Positions 40,900 to 50,420 of a stretch of 64,000 bases of DNA are shown piece after piece (position 1 is the stretch's first letter; each line of letters starts with the position of its first letter). The DNA is taken from the NCBI RefSeq assembly GCF_018141005.1, contig NZ_CP046582.1:1426001-1490000 (forward strand). Direction: 5' to 3'. Origin of the DNA: Erwinia sp. E602. GTDB lineage: Bacteria > Pseudomonadota > Gammaproteobacteria > Enterobacterales > Enterobacteriaceae. A program made the translations under genes and the position numbers. The notes beneath the pieces were generated by a model. That model searched no databases. It was not told the DNA's origin and was given only the letters and a program-made list of their open reading frames with translations.

Positions 40900-41673
40900 A
40901 TGGCTGAAAATAAATTAAGCGTCACCGAGCTGCACAAACGTTACGGTGAACATGAAGTGCTGAAGGGCGTGTCGCTGCAGGCCAACGCCGGCGACGTAAT
41001 CAGCATTATCGGTTCGTCCGGTTCCGGTAAAAGTACCTTCCTGCGCTGCATTAACTTCCTGGAAAAACCCAGCGAAGGGGCGATCGCGGTCAATAATGAA
41101 AACATCAACCTGGTACGGGATACCGACGGCCAGCTAAAGGTGGCGGATAAAGAGCAGCTGCGTTCGCTGCGCACCCGCCTGACCATGGTGTTCCAGCACT
41201 TCAACCTGTGGAGCCATATGACGGTGCTGGAAAACGTCATGGAAGCGCCGGTTCAGGTGCTGGGCCTGAGCAAAGCCGAAGCGCGCGAACGCGCCATCCG
41301 CTACCTTGATAAGGTCGGCATCGACGAACGCGGGCGCGGCAAGTATCCGGTGCACCTCTCCGGCGGCCAGCAGCAGCGCGTCTCCATCGCCCGCGCGCTG
41401 GCGATGGAGCCTGAAGTGCTGCTGTTTGATGAACCGACCTCGGCGCTGGATCCGGAGCTGGTCGGTGAGGTGTTGCGCATCATGCAGAAGCTGGCGGAAG
41501 AGGGCAAAACCATGGTGGTGGTCACCCACGAGATGGAATTTGCCCGTCACGTCTCCAGCCACGTGATCTTCCTGCACCAGGGAAAAATTGAAGAGCAGGG
41601 GGCGCCCGACGAGCTGTTCAACAGTCCGAAAAGCCCGCGCCTGCAGCAGTTCCTTTCCGGCGCGCTGAAGTAA
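40900..41673 (+). CDS. hisP: Histidine ABC transporter ATP-binding protein HisP
   Basis: A 257-residue ATPase of the amino acid uptake family. Walker A is [14 protein letters not shown] (about residues 36-50), signature [15 protein letters not shown], Walker [16 protein letters not shown], and the switch His is in [12 protein letters not shown]. The gene ends the operon and is followed by a perfect hairpin. Confidence 0.97.
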   Translation: MAENKLSVTELHKRYGEHEVLKGVSLQANAGDVISIIGSSGSGKSTFLRCINFLEKPSEGAIAVNNENINLVRDTDGQLKVADKEQLRSLRTRLTMVFQHFNLWSHMTVLENVMEAPVQVLGLSKAEARERAIRYLDKVGIDERGRGKYPVHLSGGQQQRVSIARALAMEPEVLLFDEPTSALDPELVGEVLRIMQKLAEEGKTMVVVTHEMEFARHVSSHVIFLHQGKIEEQGAPDELFNSPKSPRLQQFLSGALK

Positions 41674-41682
41674 TTACGTCAC

Positions 41683-41707
41683 ACGCCAGGGGGCGGCTCC
41701 CTGGCGT
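41683..41707 (+). terminator. Terminator hairpin after hisP
   Basis: ACGCCAGGG and CCCTGGCGT form a perfect 9-base-pair stem with a 7-base loop, ten bases after the hisP stop, followed by TTC. Confidence 0.8.
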
Positions 41708-41998
41708 TTCAGCCCTCCGATTTATGCCGGTCTGCCGCCCGCGGCACGCCCTTACCGCCCCAGCCTCTCGTCCTGATGCCCGCACCGGGCCGAAAAATGC
41801 CCCCTTAACCCGCGTGAGTAAATAGCCCATGTTGTTGATTCAACGGGTTAATATTAATAAATATCGTCGATTTAATTTGTTCCATCGTTTTTACCTCTCT
41901 CTGAAATAGTCCAGGAATAATCCCGTTATCAGGGGAGGTAATTCTTAAATGCTATAATGAAGGCGTAGTAAAATATATTTATTCACTACGGGAGGTTA

Positions 41999-42331
41999 AT
42001 GTTGATTATTTCTGATGAAGAGAAAGGGCACGTTATTATTGGTGAAGCGGCCGTCAGTCTTATCTTCAACAGGGAGGAAATTACGCTGGGGACGTTACTG
42101 ACAGAGTTACAGGTGATGGCGGAAAATGAGCCGAGCGACGAGCGGCTGATTGCCATCAGCGCCGCGCGCAGCTGGCTGAAGGCGTTTCACCAGCCGGGAA
42201 CGCTATCCCGTGAAGGCGCGGTGTGGTTCGCGAAGATGCAGCAGGCGGACAGCGTTGGCTTCACAGTGCCAGCCCGTCAGCCATCGGATCAGCATGAACG
42301 CGCCCGCGGCGATCGGCAGGATAAAACGTAG
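41999..42331 (+). CDS. Small protein, possible AriR/YmgB-like regulator
   Basis: A 110-residue protein after an AT-rich 290-base stretch. A GGGAGG ribosome site lies just before the ATG. The core (about residues 8-65: EEKGHVIIGEAAVSLIFNRE... LLTELQVMAENEPSDERLIAISAA) has the LGEAV...L..L..E...D.......A pattern of the AriR/YmgB/YcgZ group of Rcs-connector proteins. That assignment is tentative. The last 40 residues are hydrophilic and GC-rich in coding, possibly a later extension. Confidence 0.6.
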   Translation: MLIISDEEKGHVIIGEAAVSLIFNREEITLGTLLTELQVMAENEPSDERLIAISAARSWLKAFHQPGTLSREGAVWFAKMQQADSVGFTVPARQPSDQHERARGDRQDKT

Positions 42332-42408
42332 TAAGGTGTTCTCGTTTAAAGCATCATGTATTCATACCTTATGCAGATATGACGTCAGGATCTGAACGTT
42401 GCGTAATA

Positions 42409-42433
42409 AGCCTGGTAGCTTCTACCAGGCTTC
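42409..42433. terminator. Bidirectional terminator hairpin
   Basis: AAGCCTGGTAG and CTACCAGGCTT form a perfect 11-base-pair stem with a 3-base loop, between the convergent ends of the 41999 gene and the 42655 gene. Coordinates are good to about one base. Confidence 0.8.
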
Positions 42434-42460
42434 AGAAAATACCGGCTGCGTTAGGTTAAT

Positions 42461-42655
42461 TTAGTGCGCAGCGGTAGAAGTTGACTGGGCTGCTACCCCT
42501 GGTAAAAACTCTGCTTTCAGCCGTTCAAGCTCGCAAAGCATTTCGGCGAGCTCTCTCGAGGTGGTGGTGCGTAATTTGCAGGCACTGCGATAACGACGCT
42601 CGGTTTCGGTTAACCGGATCCGTTGTTCACGTAAACGTTTTTCACTTTCCGTCAT
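42461..42655 (-). CDS. Small coiled-coil protein of unknown function
   Basis: A 64-residue charged protein, MTESEKRLREQRIRLTETER..., with a heptad-like pattern of Leu, Arg and Glu suggesting one or two coiled helices, and a Ser/Thr/Ala-rich C-terminus. I do not recognise the family. The ATG at 42655 is preceded by GGGGTACGC; an upstream ATG at 42676 is also in frame. It converges on the 41999 gene at a shared terminator. Confidence 0.6.
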   Translation of the reverse strand: MTESEKRLREQRIRLTETERRYRSACKLRTTTSRELAEMLCELERLKAEFLPGVAAQSTSTAAH

Positions 42656-42947
42656 GCGTACCCCATCCATTATCATGAGTCAGATACTGCTGGTTAAGTC
42701 TGCTTACTACGCTGCACGTGCGTTGCCTCTCAGGCGACTTCACACTACAGCTAAGCGTAGCGGATTTAAACCGGGTAGCATGCGGCTTAACAAAAATTTC
42801 ATACGGAAATTATCCCCGCCGGGCGCAGCATTTTTTTTAGCGTTTGACGATGTAAAGTTAAGGGTTAAGGCTATATTTATTTTAAGCCTTAGTACGCCTG
42901 CCTGCGGGCACCACCCCATACGTTACCCACTGCCTTCGAGGGACGGA

Positions 42948-43271
42948 ATGCATACCATTTTAACACTGGCCAATGGGTACGGCGGCAGCATTCTGCTGCT
43001 GTTGCGTGCCGCAAGTGAACTGTTTGACCCAAAGATTGAAGTCTGCAGCGGCTATCCGGCGCACTGCAGCAGCTGGCTGACTATTTACTACCAGCGCAAA
43101 AGCCAGCGCTGGTCATTTGAGTGGTATCAACACGCCGGCTGCCAGCGTCCGCTGGCGCTACCGGACCCGGATGCCTGCCTGATGCAGGAGGTGACCGATA
43201 AAGGTGCCAGCCCGGAAGAGCGGGCTCAGGCACGTCTGCTGCTGGGGGGGATGGCTTTCCTTGAAGCCTGA
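42948..43271 (+). CDS. Hypothetical protein, 107 residues
   Basis: A soluble-looking protein, MHTILTLANGYGGSILLLLRAASELFDPK..., with several Cys, Trp and Tyr residues (PAHCSSWLTIYYQRKSQRWSFEW). I do not recognise it. The start at 42948 follows GAGGGACGGA; a longer frame to 42654 would run over an AT-rich non-coding region and antisense to the coiled-coil gene, so I reject it. No signal or membrane anchor is obvious. It lies with two other small genes where E. coli has yfcI. Confidence 0.6.
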   Translation: MHTILTLANGYGGSILLLLRAASELFDPKIEVCSGYPAHCSSWLTIYYQRKSQRWSFEWYQHAGCQRPLALPDPDACLMQEVTDKGASPEERAQARLLLGGMAFLEA

Positions 43272-43465
43272 CTCTCTGACGACTCTATGGCTGATCTATG
43301 GCTGAGCGTGCGCGATAACTCGGTCACCGGCGGTCAGCATCTCAGGCAACGGAGCGGCAGCCGCCGCATCTACCGGCTGCCTTGCCGATTGCGCCGCCGC
43401 CGCGATGATAAGCCGAACGATAAGACCCCCGTTTTTTGGGCACGGATAACGCACTGTAGCGGTGG

Positions 43466-44359
43466 TCAGACCACATTTTCCAGCGCCTTATCCAGATCGT
43501 ACCAGCGGAACCTGAAGCCGGAAGCTTCCAGCCGCTGTGGCAGCAGATGCTGCCCGCCGAGCACCAGCACCGCGGATTCGCCCATCATCAGCCGGATCGC
43601 GGTGGCCGGGGTACGCATAAACGCCGGGCGGTGCATCGCCTTGCCTAATGCCGCGGCGAACTGTTCATTGCGCACCGCGTAGGGTGCCACAAGGTTAAAC
43701 GGTCCCTGTAGCGTTGCGTGATCGAGCAGCCAGAGAATGCCGGCCAGCATATCCTCAATATGGATCCACGGCATATACTGCTTGCCATTGCCCAGCGGCC
43801 CGCCGATGCCGAGCTTAAACGGCAGCTGCATTTTTTCCAGCGCGCCACCGTCGGGGCTGAGGACCACGCCGGTGCGCAGCAGACAGACGCGGGTGCGATC
43901 GCTCTGCGCCTGCAGCGCCAGCTGTTCCCAGCGAGCGCACAGCTGATGGGTAAACTCGCTGTGGCCCGGGTCGTCCTCGGTGACTACCAGCTCGCCGGTA
44001 TTGCCGTAAAAGCCGCTGGCCGAGCCGGAAATCAGCACCGCCGGCGGCGCGCTGCTGGCGGCAATCAGCTCCGCCAGCCGTTGGGTTATCTGCCACCGGC
44101 TCTGGCACAGGCGGGTTTTCTGCGCCTCGCTCCAGCGTCTGGCGGCGATCGGCTCGCCCGCAAGGTTGATCACCGCGTCAATGCCGTTGAGATGCTGCTG
44201 CTGATCGAGGCCGGACCACAGGCTGACCTGTTCGCCCAGCTTCGCGCGCGCGGCCGCCACGTCACGGGTGACCACGCTGACCTGATAACCCCGTTGCAGC
44301 AGGCGTAACACCAGTGGACGGCCCACCAGCCCGGTGCCGCCGGTAATAAGAATGTGCAT
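43466..44359 (-). CDS. yfcH: NAD-dependent epimerase YfcH
   Basis: A 297-residue extended short-chain dehydrogenase (TIGR01777/SULA-type) with the NAD motif [51 protein letters not shown] and a C-terminal DUF1731-like end ([16 protein letters not shown]). The function is unknown. The ATG at 44359 is supported by AAAGGATC upstream and matches E. coli length; an in-frame extension to 44434 is not conserved. Confidence 0.92.
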   Translation of the reverse strand: MHILITGGTGLVGRPLVLRLLQRGYQVSVVTRDVAAARAKLGEQVSLWSGLDQQQHLNGIDAVINLAGEPIAARRWSEAQKTRLCQSRWQITQRLAELIAASSAPPAVLISGSASGFYGNTGELVVTEDDPGHSEFTHQLCARWEQLALQAQSDRTRVCLLRTGVVLSPDGGALEKMQLPFKLGIGGPLGNGKQYMPWIHIEDMLAGILWLLDHATLQGPFNLVAPYAVRNEQFAAALGKAMHRPAFMRTPATAIRLMMGESAVLVLGGQHLLPQRLEASGFRFRWYDLDKALENVV

Positions 44360-44529
44360 AGCGATGATCCTTTTTGCTTTCAGTCTGCTTCTAGCATAGG
44401 TCAGGATTTGCCGATGACGTGTGATGGCGCGCACGGCAAATGCCGTGCGCAGATTATTTGTTCACCTGCCGTGGCGAGGGTGTTGCCTTCGGCATAAAAA
44501 CCAGATAAACAAAGGGTTCCCATTGCTGA

Positions 44530-45189
<660 letters not shown>

Positions 45190-45315
45190 GGCGGATTGAG
45201 CACAAATTGATGATTGCGTCAGCCTGCGTTAAACATTAATTTAGGCGCCTCGCGCAGCACCGCGCGGCACAACACACAAACGGCGCGCCGGGCGCCAGAA
45301 CTAAAAGGGTTTCGG

Positions 45316-45849
45316 ATGGTGGAGCAAGATCAGGGCACGGAATGGGTCGACATCGTTGATGAACATAACGAGGTCATCGCACAGTCCAGCCGTGTGCAGA
45401 TGCGGGCACAGTGTTTGCGCCATCGCGCAACGTATATCGTCGTGCACGACGGCATGGGCAAAATTCTGGTGCAGCGCCGCACCGAAACGAAAGACTTTAT
45501 GCCGGGCATGCTCGATGCCACCGCCGGTGGCGTGGTGCAGAGCGGTGAAGGCATGCTTGAATCCGCCCGCCGTGAGGCGGAAGAGGAGCTGGGCATCGCC
45601 GCAGTGCCGTTTGCCGAGCACGGCCTGTTCTACTTCGAAAACGCCCACTGTCGCGTATGGGGCGGGCTGTTCAGCTGCGTCTCCCACGGGCCGTTCGCCA
45701 TGCAGGAAGAAGAGGTGGATGAGATCATCTGGATGACCCCGGAAGAGATCACCCAGCGCTGCGATGAGTTCACCGACGACTCGCTGAAGGCGCTGTCGCT
45801 GTGGATGACGCGTAATGGTGAACCGGGGCGCTCAGGCTCCGGCGAGTAA
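45316..45849 (+). CDS. yfcD: Nudix hydrolase YfcD
   Basis: A 177-residue Nudix protein similar to E. coli YfcD and IPP-isomerase-like hydrolases. The Nudix box region is [43 protein letters not shown] at the N-terminus fixes the start at 45316, although the ribosome site is weak. The substrate is unknown. This is the last backbone gene before the accessory island; E. coli has yfcC and then pta here. Confidence 0.92.
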   Translation: MVEQDQGTEWVDIVDEHNEVIAQSSRVQMRAQCLRHRATYIVVHDGMGKILVQRRTETKDFMPGMLDATAGGVVQSGEGMLESARREAEEELGIAAVPFAEHGLFYFENAHCRVWGGLFSCVSHGPFAMQEEEVDEIIWMTPEEITQRCDEFTDDSLKALSLWMTRNGEPGRSGSGE

Positions 45850-46019
45850 CCTCTAACCGGCGCACGCCGCTGCGGTATGCGCCGGTCCCTCTGCCATCAA
45901 CAACCCGTTATTGCTTCCGCTCTGATTTACCCGGCCAGGGAGTGACGCATCTTCTCCCCGCGCCAGCTCGCCGTTAAACTCTCCTGCCTCAATGTTGCCT
46001 TTCCCCGCCGGGGTGAATT

Positions 46020-47282
46020 TCATGCGCGTAATAAGGTCGTCAGTAACGTCAGCGCGCGGCTGAACTGGGCATCCGGGATGGTCAGCGGATAGAGGAAGCG
46101 GATCACGTTGCCGTGCACGCCACAGGTCAGCAGGATCAGCCCCTGCTCCAGCGCGCGGCGCTGTATGGCCTGCGCGATATCTGTTGCGGGTTTGCCGCTG
46201 AGTGGATCGATAAATTCGGCTGCGACCATCGAACCTAACGCGCGGATCTCCACCAGCGCCGGATGACGAGAGTCGCTCAGCGTGGCCACCAGCGCCTCTC
46301 CCAGCCTTAGCGCCCGTTCGCACAGCTGCTGCTCCTCTATCACCTCCAGCACCGCCAGCGCTGCCGCTACCGCCAGCGGATTACCGGCGTAGGTGCCGCC
46401 CAGCCCGCCCGGCAACGGGGCGTCCATCAGGTCGGCACGGCCGCTGACCGCCGAGATCGGCAGGCCGCCGCCGAGGCTTTTGGCCATGGTCACCAGGTCG
46501 GGTCTGGCCTCAGGGTAATAATCGCTGGCGAACAGCCGGCCGGTGCGGGCAAAACCGCTCTGTACCTCATCGGCGATCATCACGATGCCGTGCTGGTCGC
46601 ACAGCCTGCGCAGCGCGCTGACAAATTCCGCCGGGGCGATATTGAAGCCGCCTTCGCCCTGAATCGGTTCATAGATGATGGCGGCCACCTGTTGCGGGCT
46701 GATATCGCATTTGAACAGGGTTTCCAGGCTCTCCAGCGCATCATCCACGCTGACGCCGTGCAGTGCGTTGGGATAGCGGGCGTGGAACACCGACCCCGGG
46801 AAGGGGCCAAAGCCGGTTTTGTACGGCGTGACCTTACCGGTCAGGCCCATGGTCAGCAGCGTGCGGCCGTGAAAGGCACCGCTGAAGGCGATCACCCCGG
46901 GGCGACCGGTTGCCGCGCGGGCGATCTTCACCGCGTTCTCAACGGCTTCCGCCCCGGTGGAGAACAGGGTGGTTTTGCTGCGGCCAGCGACTGGCACGCA
47001 CTGATTCAGCTTTTCCGCCAGGGTTATGTAATTTTCATAGGGAACGATCTGGAAAGCCGTATGGGTAAAGCACTCCAGCTGCTCGCGGATAGCGCTCACG
47101 ACTCTGGGATGGCGATGACCGGTATTCAGTACTGCAATTCCGGCGGCGAAGTCGGTGTACTCTCGCCCCTGCTGGTCCCACAGGGTGGCATTTTCGGCTC
47201 TCACGGCGAAGAAATCACATAATACGCCGACGCCACGCGGTGTGGCATCCAGACGACGCTGGTGAATACTCTGATTGCTCAT
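46020..47282 (-). CDS. puuE: 4-aminobutyrate aminotransferase, PuuE-like
   Basis: A 420-residue class III PLP-dependent aminotransferase that converts 4-aminobutyrate to succinate semialdehyde. The N-terminus MSNQSIHQRRLDATPRGVGV is closer to PuuE than to GabT as I recall them. The PLP lysine is in MAKSLGGGLPIS, and EVQSGFARTG and GTYAGNPLAVAAA are typical. An AGGAG ribosome site lies upstream. Other putrescine genes are absent, so it works alone here. The IS110 element ends within about 90 bases of its start, so its promoter may have been displaced. Confidence 0.88.
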   Translation of the reverse strand: MSNQSIHQRRLDATPRGVGVLCDFFAVRAENATLWDQQGREYTDFAAGIAVLNTGHRHPRVVSAIREQLECFTHTAFQIVPYENYITLAEKLNQCVPVAGRSKTTLFSTGAEAVENAVKIARAATGRPGVIAFSGAFHGRTLLTMGLTGKVTPYKTGFGPFPGSVFHARYPNALHGVSVDDALESLETLFKCDISPQQVAAIIYEPIQGEGGFNIAPAEFVSALRRLCDQHGIVMIADEVQSGFARTGRLFASDYYPEARPDLVTMAKSLGGGLPISAVSGRADLMDAPLPGGLGGTYAGNPLAVAAALAVLEVIEEQQLCERALRLGEALVATLSDSRHPALVEIRALGSMVAAEFIDPLSGKPATDIAQAIQRRALEQGLILLTCGVHGNVIRFLYPLTIPDAQFSRALTLLTTLLRA

Positions 47283-47369
47283 TTTATTACTCCTGTCCTG
47301 GTGAATGACGACGCAGTGCGGCAGGCGTGTGATGTGCACATTTTCAGCGTACAGCTACCGTCTTGAACG

Positions 47370-48359
47370 TCAACCCACTGCACCATAATTTTCATCGTAG
47401 CAGCGTTGATGTTTCAGCACCCCGAAGCACTGATGAACCAGCTTTCGCATCACCGCTCCGAGCGCCGACATCTTACATTTGCCCCCTGCCTGCAGCCGTT
47501 CGTAGAGGGCCTTCATTGGCTTGTTATACTTCACCGCAACCAGTGCGCCGATAAACAGTTTTGCCCGCAGGTGTGCGGGGCCGTTTTTCGACAGCCGGGC
47601 GCGATAGTGTACCGAGGTGCCTGAACGCTTCTCCTTAGGTACAAGACCAAACCAGGCTGCGGCCTGTTGGGCACTCTCAAAGTCGTGGCTTTTCAGGGCG
47701 ACCAGCATGTTCGGACCGATCTGACGCCCCACGCCTTTGATGGACGTGAGCAGATCCAGGTCACGCTTAAGGCCGGGATACCTGTTGATATGTTCATCAA
47801 TGAGTTTTTCCACCGCGTTAAGTTCGCCGTACAACACGGCTATCATCTTACGAACGGAGGTTTCAACCAGAGGAGAAGGTCGCGTTGACAGGATTTTTTC
47901 CAGCCGGTTGTCTTCCCGCATCGCATCCTTAAGCAGAGCATCCCGTCTGCTCAGTAGCGCCTTCAGCTCACTGATTTCTTTAGGAGGTGCCTTCCACGCT
48001 TCGGGCTTTCTCAGCTCACCGTAGCAGGCAAGAACAAACGCATCCACCCGGTCCGTTTTCGTCAGGATCCCCATGCCGTTAGCAAAGTTCCTCACGCGGG
48101 CCGGATTAGCGATAACCACTCTGACGCCCTGGTCGTAAAGGCCAAAGGCCAGATGCTCGTGATAGGTGCCCGTGGGTTCCAGAACGACCTGCAGGTCGGC
48201 CACGTTCACTTTCCTGGCCACAACCCATTCAAGAACGGCCGCTGCAACCCGGGGACCATTGCTCAGTACTTTCGTTTTCTTCCTGCCGTCGGGACCATCG
48301 GGCAGCAGGCAGAGGTCGATTTTACTTTTTCCAACGTCAATACCTAACTGGATCATCAT
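47370..48359 (-). CDS. IS110-family transposase
   Basis: A 329-residue DEDD-type recombinase. The N-terminal RuvC-like domain shows the acidic residues in LGIDVGKSKIDL, VVLEPTGTYHEHL and TDRVDAFVLACYG. The C-terminal Transposase_20-type domain has LTSIKGVGRQIGPNML, AAAWFGLVPKEKRSGTS and a conserved Ser in HYRARLSKNGPAHLR, the residue position used as nucleophile in the family. AGGAGACGC precedes the start at 48359. The frame is intact, so the element may be active. Confidence 0.93.
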   Translation of the reverse strand: MMIQLGIDVGKSKIDLCLLPDGPDGRKKTKVLSNGPRVAAAVLEWVVARKVNVADLQVVLEPTGTYHEHLAFGLYDQGVRVVIANPARVRNFANGMGILTKTDRVDAFVLACYGELRKPEAWKAPPKEISELKALLSRRDALLKDAMREDNRLEKILSTRPSPLVETSVRKMIAVLYGELNAVEKLIDEHINRYPGLKRDLDLLTSIKGVGRQIGPNMLVALKSHDFESAQQAAAWFGLVPKEKRSGTSVHYRARLSKNGPAHLRAKLFIGALVAVKYNKPMKALYERLQAGGKCKMSALGAVMRKLVHQCFGVLKHQRCYDENYGAVG

Positions 48360-48540
48360 GCGTCTCCTTTCACATATAACCATCACGCCCATTATCCTTG
48401 TGCATGCGGAGTCAGTGCTCCCGGCAACCGTTCAAAGTCTATGCTGGCGTGAAAGGCGAAACAGGGGATTTAGGCTGTACGACAAGGTCATAACCTTATG
48501 GATGTATCAAATTCACCCTGTTTCAGATGGTGGTAGCTAA
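48360..48540 (-). ncRNA. Candidate bridge RNA region of the IS110 element
   Basis: IS110 elements of the IS110 group carry a structured bridge RNA of roughly 180 bases in the non-coding end upstream of the transposase. This interval has the right place and size and no gene. I can see its position but not its fold, so this is inference from the family. Confidence 0.35.
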
Positions 48541-48732
48541 CCACCACCCACTACAAGATTCAAGATACAAGGATGGCGCACGATCCTGCCGGTAAGAACA
48601 TGCGTTTTAACGCGCGGAATGGAGTTAATATTACCCTGTTCCTGAGCGGCTGCCTGGGTTTGAATTAACCGTTCCAGGCCGGCGTTGGCTGCGCCATGCT
48701 CCGGCCCCAACCGGAACTCAGGGAGAGACACA

Positions 48733-49014
48733 ATGGATAATCAAACGCGAAAAAACTGGCACCGCCAGGATATTCTGGCGGCCATTCGCAAATGCAAAGG
48801 ATCGCTGGCAGCGCTGTCCGTAGAGCACGGGCTGGCATCCGGCACGCTGGCTAACGCGCTGGTCAAACCCTGGCCGAAAGGCGAACTGATCATTGCCCTC
48901 GCGCTGGGCACAACCCCGCAGGAAATCTGGCCGGAGCGCTATTTTGATGAACAGGGTCAGGTAAAGAAATGGCCGGTTTTTAAGAGCAAACAGCCGGCTG
49001 AACAGAACCGTTAG
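48733..49014 (+). CDS. Ner/Nlp-family DNA-binding protein (SfsB-like)
   Basis: A 93-residue winged helix-turn-helix protein of the Mu Ner / Nlp (SfsB) group. It has the family core NWHRQDILAAIRKCKGSLAALSVEHGLASGTLANAL, the PWPKGELIIALALG stretch and EIWPERYF. GGGAGAG precedes the ATG. Such proteins are phage-type repressors or regulators of sugar genes. It lies between the IS110 element and the LuxR gene at the edge of the island; its target is unknown. Confidence 0.88.
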   Translation: MDNQTRKNWHRQDILAAIRKCKGSLAALSVEHGLASGTLANALVKPWPKGELIIALALGTTPQEIWPERYFDEQGQVKKWPVFKSKQPAEQNR

Positions 49015-49178
49015 AACATGGAACAATAGGATTAAATCCATAATTTCGTTTCTGTGAACCTCTTAATTTTCCGCAACAGGGAAGTTGCGTATCCTGACTG
49101 TTAAGTTCAACGGGTTGATGAATTTATCAGTGAGCGAACATTGATAGTCTTTTTACAAGCAGATATTCGGGAGGCGGG

Positions 49179-49877
49179 ATGATGAACGACAATGGAATGA
49201 AGGAAATACTCGCGTCAATGATTCACTTTTTTAGTCAAAGTAATGAACCCTGGGGGATAAAAAATCGTGAGTCACAGTTTGTTTTTGTGAATAAGAGACA
49301 GAGCAGGTTATTAGGCATCAGCGAACAGTTTGATTACGAAGGGCGTGTTGATGAAGAACTGCCCTGTAGCCTGTCTGAGTTTGGCAACGAATTTCGTCGC
49401 CATGATCGTCGTACCGAAGAGTCGGGTGATAAGGTTACCTCGCTGGAAGTGCATGCTTATGAAAATCATGACTACCTGCAGCCCTGGTTCTTCGACAAGT
49501 TTCCGCTATATGATGCAACTGGCGCGTGCCGGGGGACTGTCTGGCATGGCAGGCCGGTGGAAAATATTGTCCTTACGCGTCTGAAAAAAATAAAAATACC
49601 GACATCTCTGGTTTTTACGCCACCTTCAGCGCTGTTCAGCGATCGTGAATGGGAAATCCTGTTCTATCTGTTGCAGACCTACACGGTGAAGGAGACCGCC
49701 AGTTGTCTGGGGTTATCTCAGCGCACTGTCGGGAATTATGTGCAAAATATGTATGAGAAAATTGGCGTCAATAACAAGCGTAGCTTATTTGATTTCTGTC
49801 ATGATAATAATATCACTAACTATATCCCACAAAGTTTTTTCAAACGTTCGGGGTCACTGCCATTGGTAGAGGTTTAA
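49179..49877 (+). CDS. PAS/LuxR-type transcriptional regulator, probable regulator of the RiPP cluster
   Basis: A 232-residue regulator. The N-terminal part (about residues 15-125: NEPWGIKNRESQFVFVNKRQSRLLGI...) resembles a PAS sensor domain. The C-terminal LuxR helix-turn-helix (about 148-205) reads FSDREWEILFYLLQTYTVKETASCLGLSQRTVGNYVQNMYEKIGV. There is no autoinducer synthase nearby. GGGAGGCGGG precedes two tandem ATGs. It is read towards the RiPP genes but is separated from them by a decayed IS1-type transposase. Control of the cluster is inferred from position. Confidence 0.85.
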   Translation: MMNDNGMKEILASMIHFFSQSNEPWGIKNRESQFVFVNKRQSRLLGISEQFDYEGRVDEELPCSLSEFGNEFRRHDRRTEESGDKVTSLEVHAYENHDYLQPWFFDKFPLYDATGACRGTVWHGRPVENIVLTRLKKIKIPTSLVFTPPSALFSDREWEILFYLLQTYTVKETASCLGLSQRTVGNYVQNMYEKIGVNNKRSLFDFCHDNNITNYIPQSFFKRSGSLPLVEV

Positions 49878-50009
49878 TGAATTGATAAAATGGCACTCAA
49901 ATGCCTTTCGGATAATATGATTTTTATGTATCCTTCGTGGATTTTTGTCATATTATGATTTTTATTTAATGTTTTATATTATTGTTAAATATATTTTTCA
50001 ATGAAAATT

Positions 50010-50239
50010 TCAATGACTTCTCATACAGCTCATCAGCGCGCGAGAAGCAGATGCATCGGCGAACCATACGCTTGATGTTACACCGATATTAAACGGTGTG
50101 AACAGAATCAGTAGTTAACGACAGGTATCATCCGTGCGCGGTCCAAACTATAAACCAGAACGCCGCCATTTTTGGTGTTGTATTCGTACCAGAGTCAGTT
50201 CTTCCGGACTTTACTCCCGACAAAACCCCATTGCTCATC
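50010..50239 (-). pseudogene. Decayed IS1-family transposase (InsB) remnant
   Basis: Minus-strand translation from 50239 gives DEQWGFVGSKVRKN, then an in-frame TGA, then LWYEYNTKNGGVLVYSL and DRAR, ending in a stop at 50108. This fits the IS1 InsB core (DEQWGYVG.K.RQRWL.Y) with Trp changed to stop. A second piece (about 50079-50010), NIKRMVRRCICFSRADELYE, fits the InsB C-terminus (..RLVRK.ICFS.S.ELHEKVI). The middle is deleted. It lies between the LuxR gene and the peptide precursor. Confidence 0.75.
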
Positions 50240-50316
50240 GGATATGTATGCTATTAAGTGACCTAATAAAGAAAATAATTAGATAAGAAGAAAATATGCT
50301 ATGTTTTACGAAATTT

Positions 50317-50351
50317 ACCTGTTGGCAGGTTAAAATAGTTTGCATATGCAA
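50317..50351 (+). promoter_or_regulatory. Candidate control region of the RiPP precursor
   Basis: ACCTG-TTGG-CAGGT (50317-50330) and a perfect 12-base palindrome, TTGCATATGCAA (50340-50351), lie 70-104 bases before the precursor start in an AT-rich stretch. The palindrome could be an operator and TTAAAATAG-type sequence nearby a -10 region. Assignment is by position and symmetry only. Confidence 0.4.
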
Positions 50352-50420
50352 TATTACCAAGTACCCTGTGAATGCTGGTTGAAAATAATTCGCTAGCATA
50401 ACCGTTCAAGAGGAAATGAT

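Larger units (their letters stand above)
47350..48540 (-). mobile_element. IS110-family insertion sequence (ends approximate)
   Basis: One transposase gene flanked by short non-coding ends. No terminal inverted repeats or target duplication are evident, which is normal for IS110 elements. The exact ends cannot be fixed from one copy; the non-coding stretch upstream of the transposase (48360-48540) and a short one after its stop belong to it. Confidence 0.75.

Noticed and set aside
42654..42947. N-terminal extension of the 107-residue protein
   Set aside because: The extension crosses AT-rich non-coding DNA and lies opposite a small gene; a good ribosome site supports the start at 42948.
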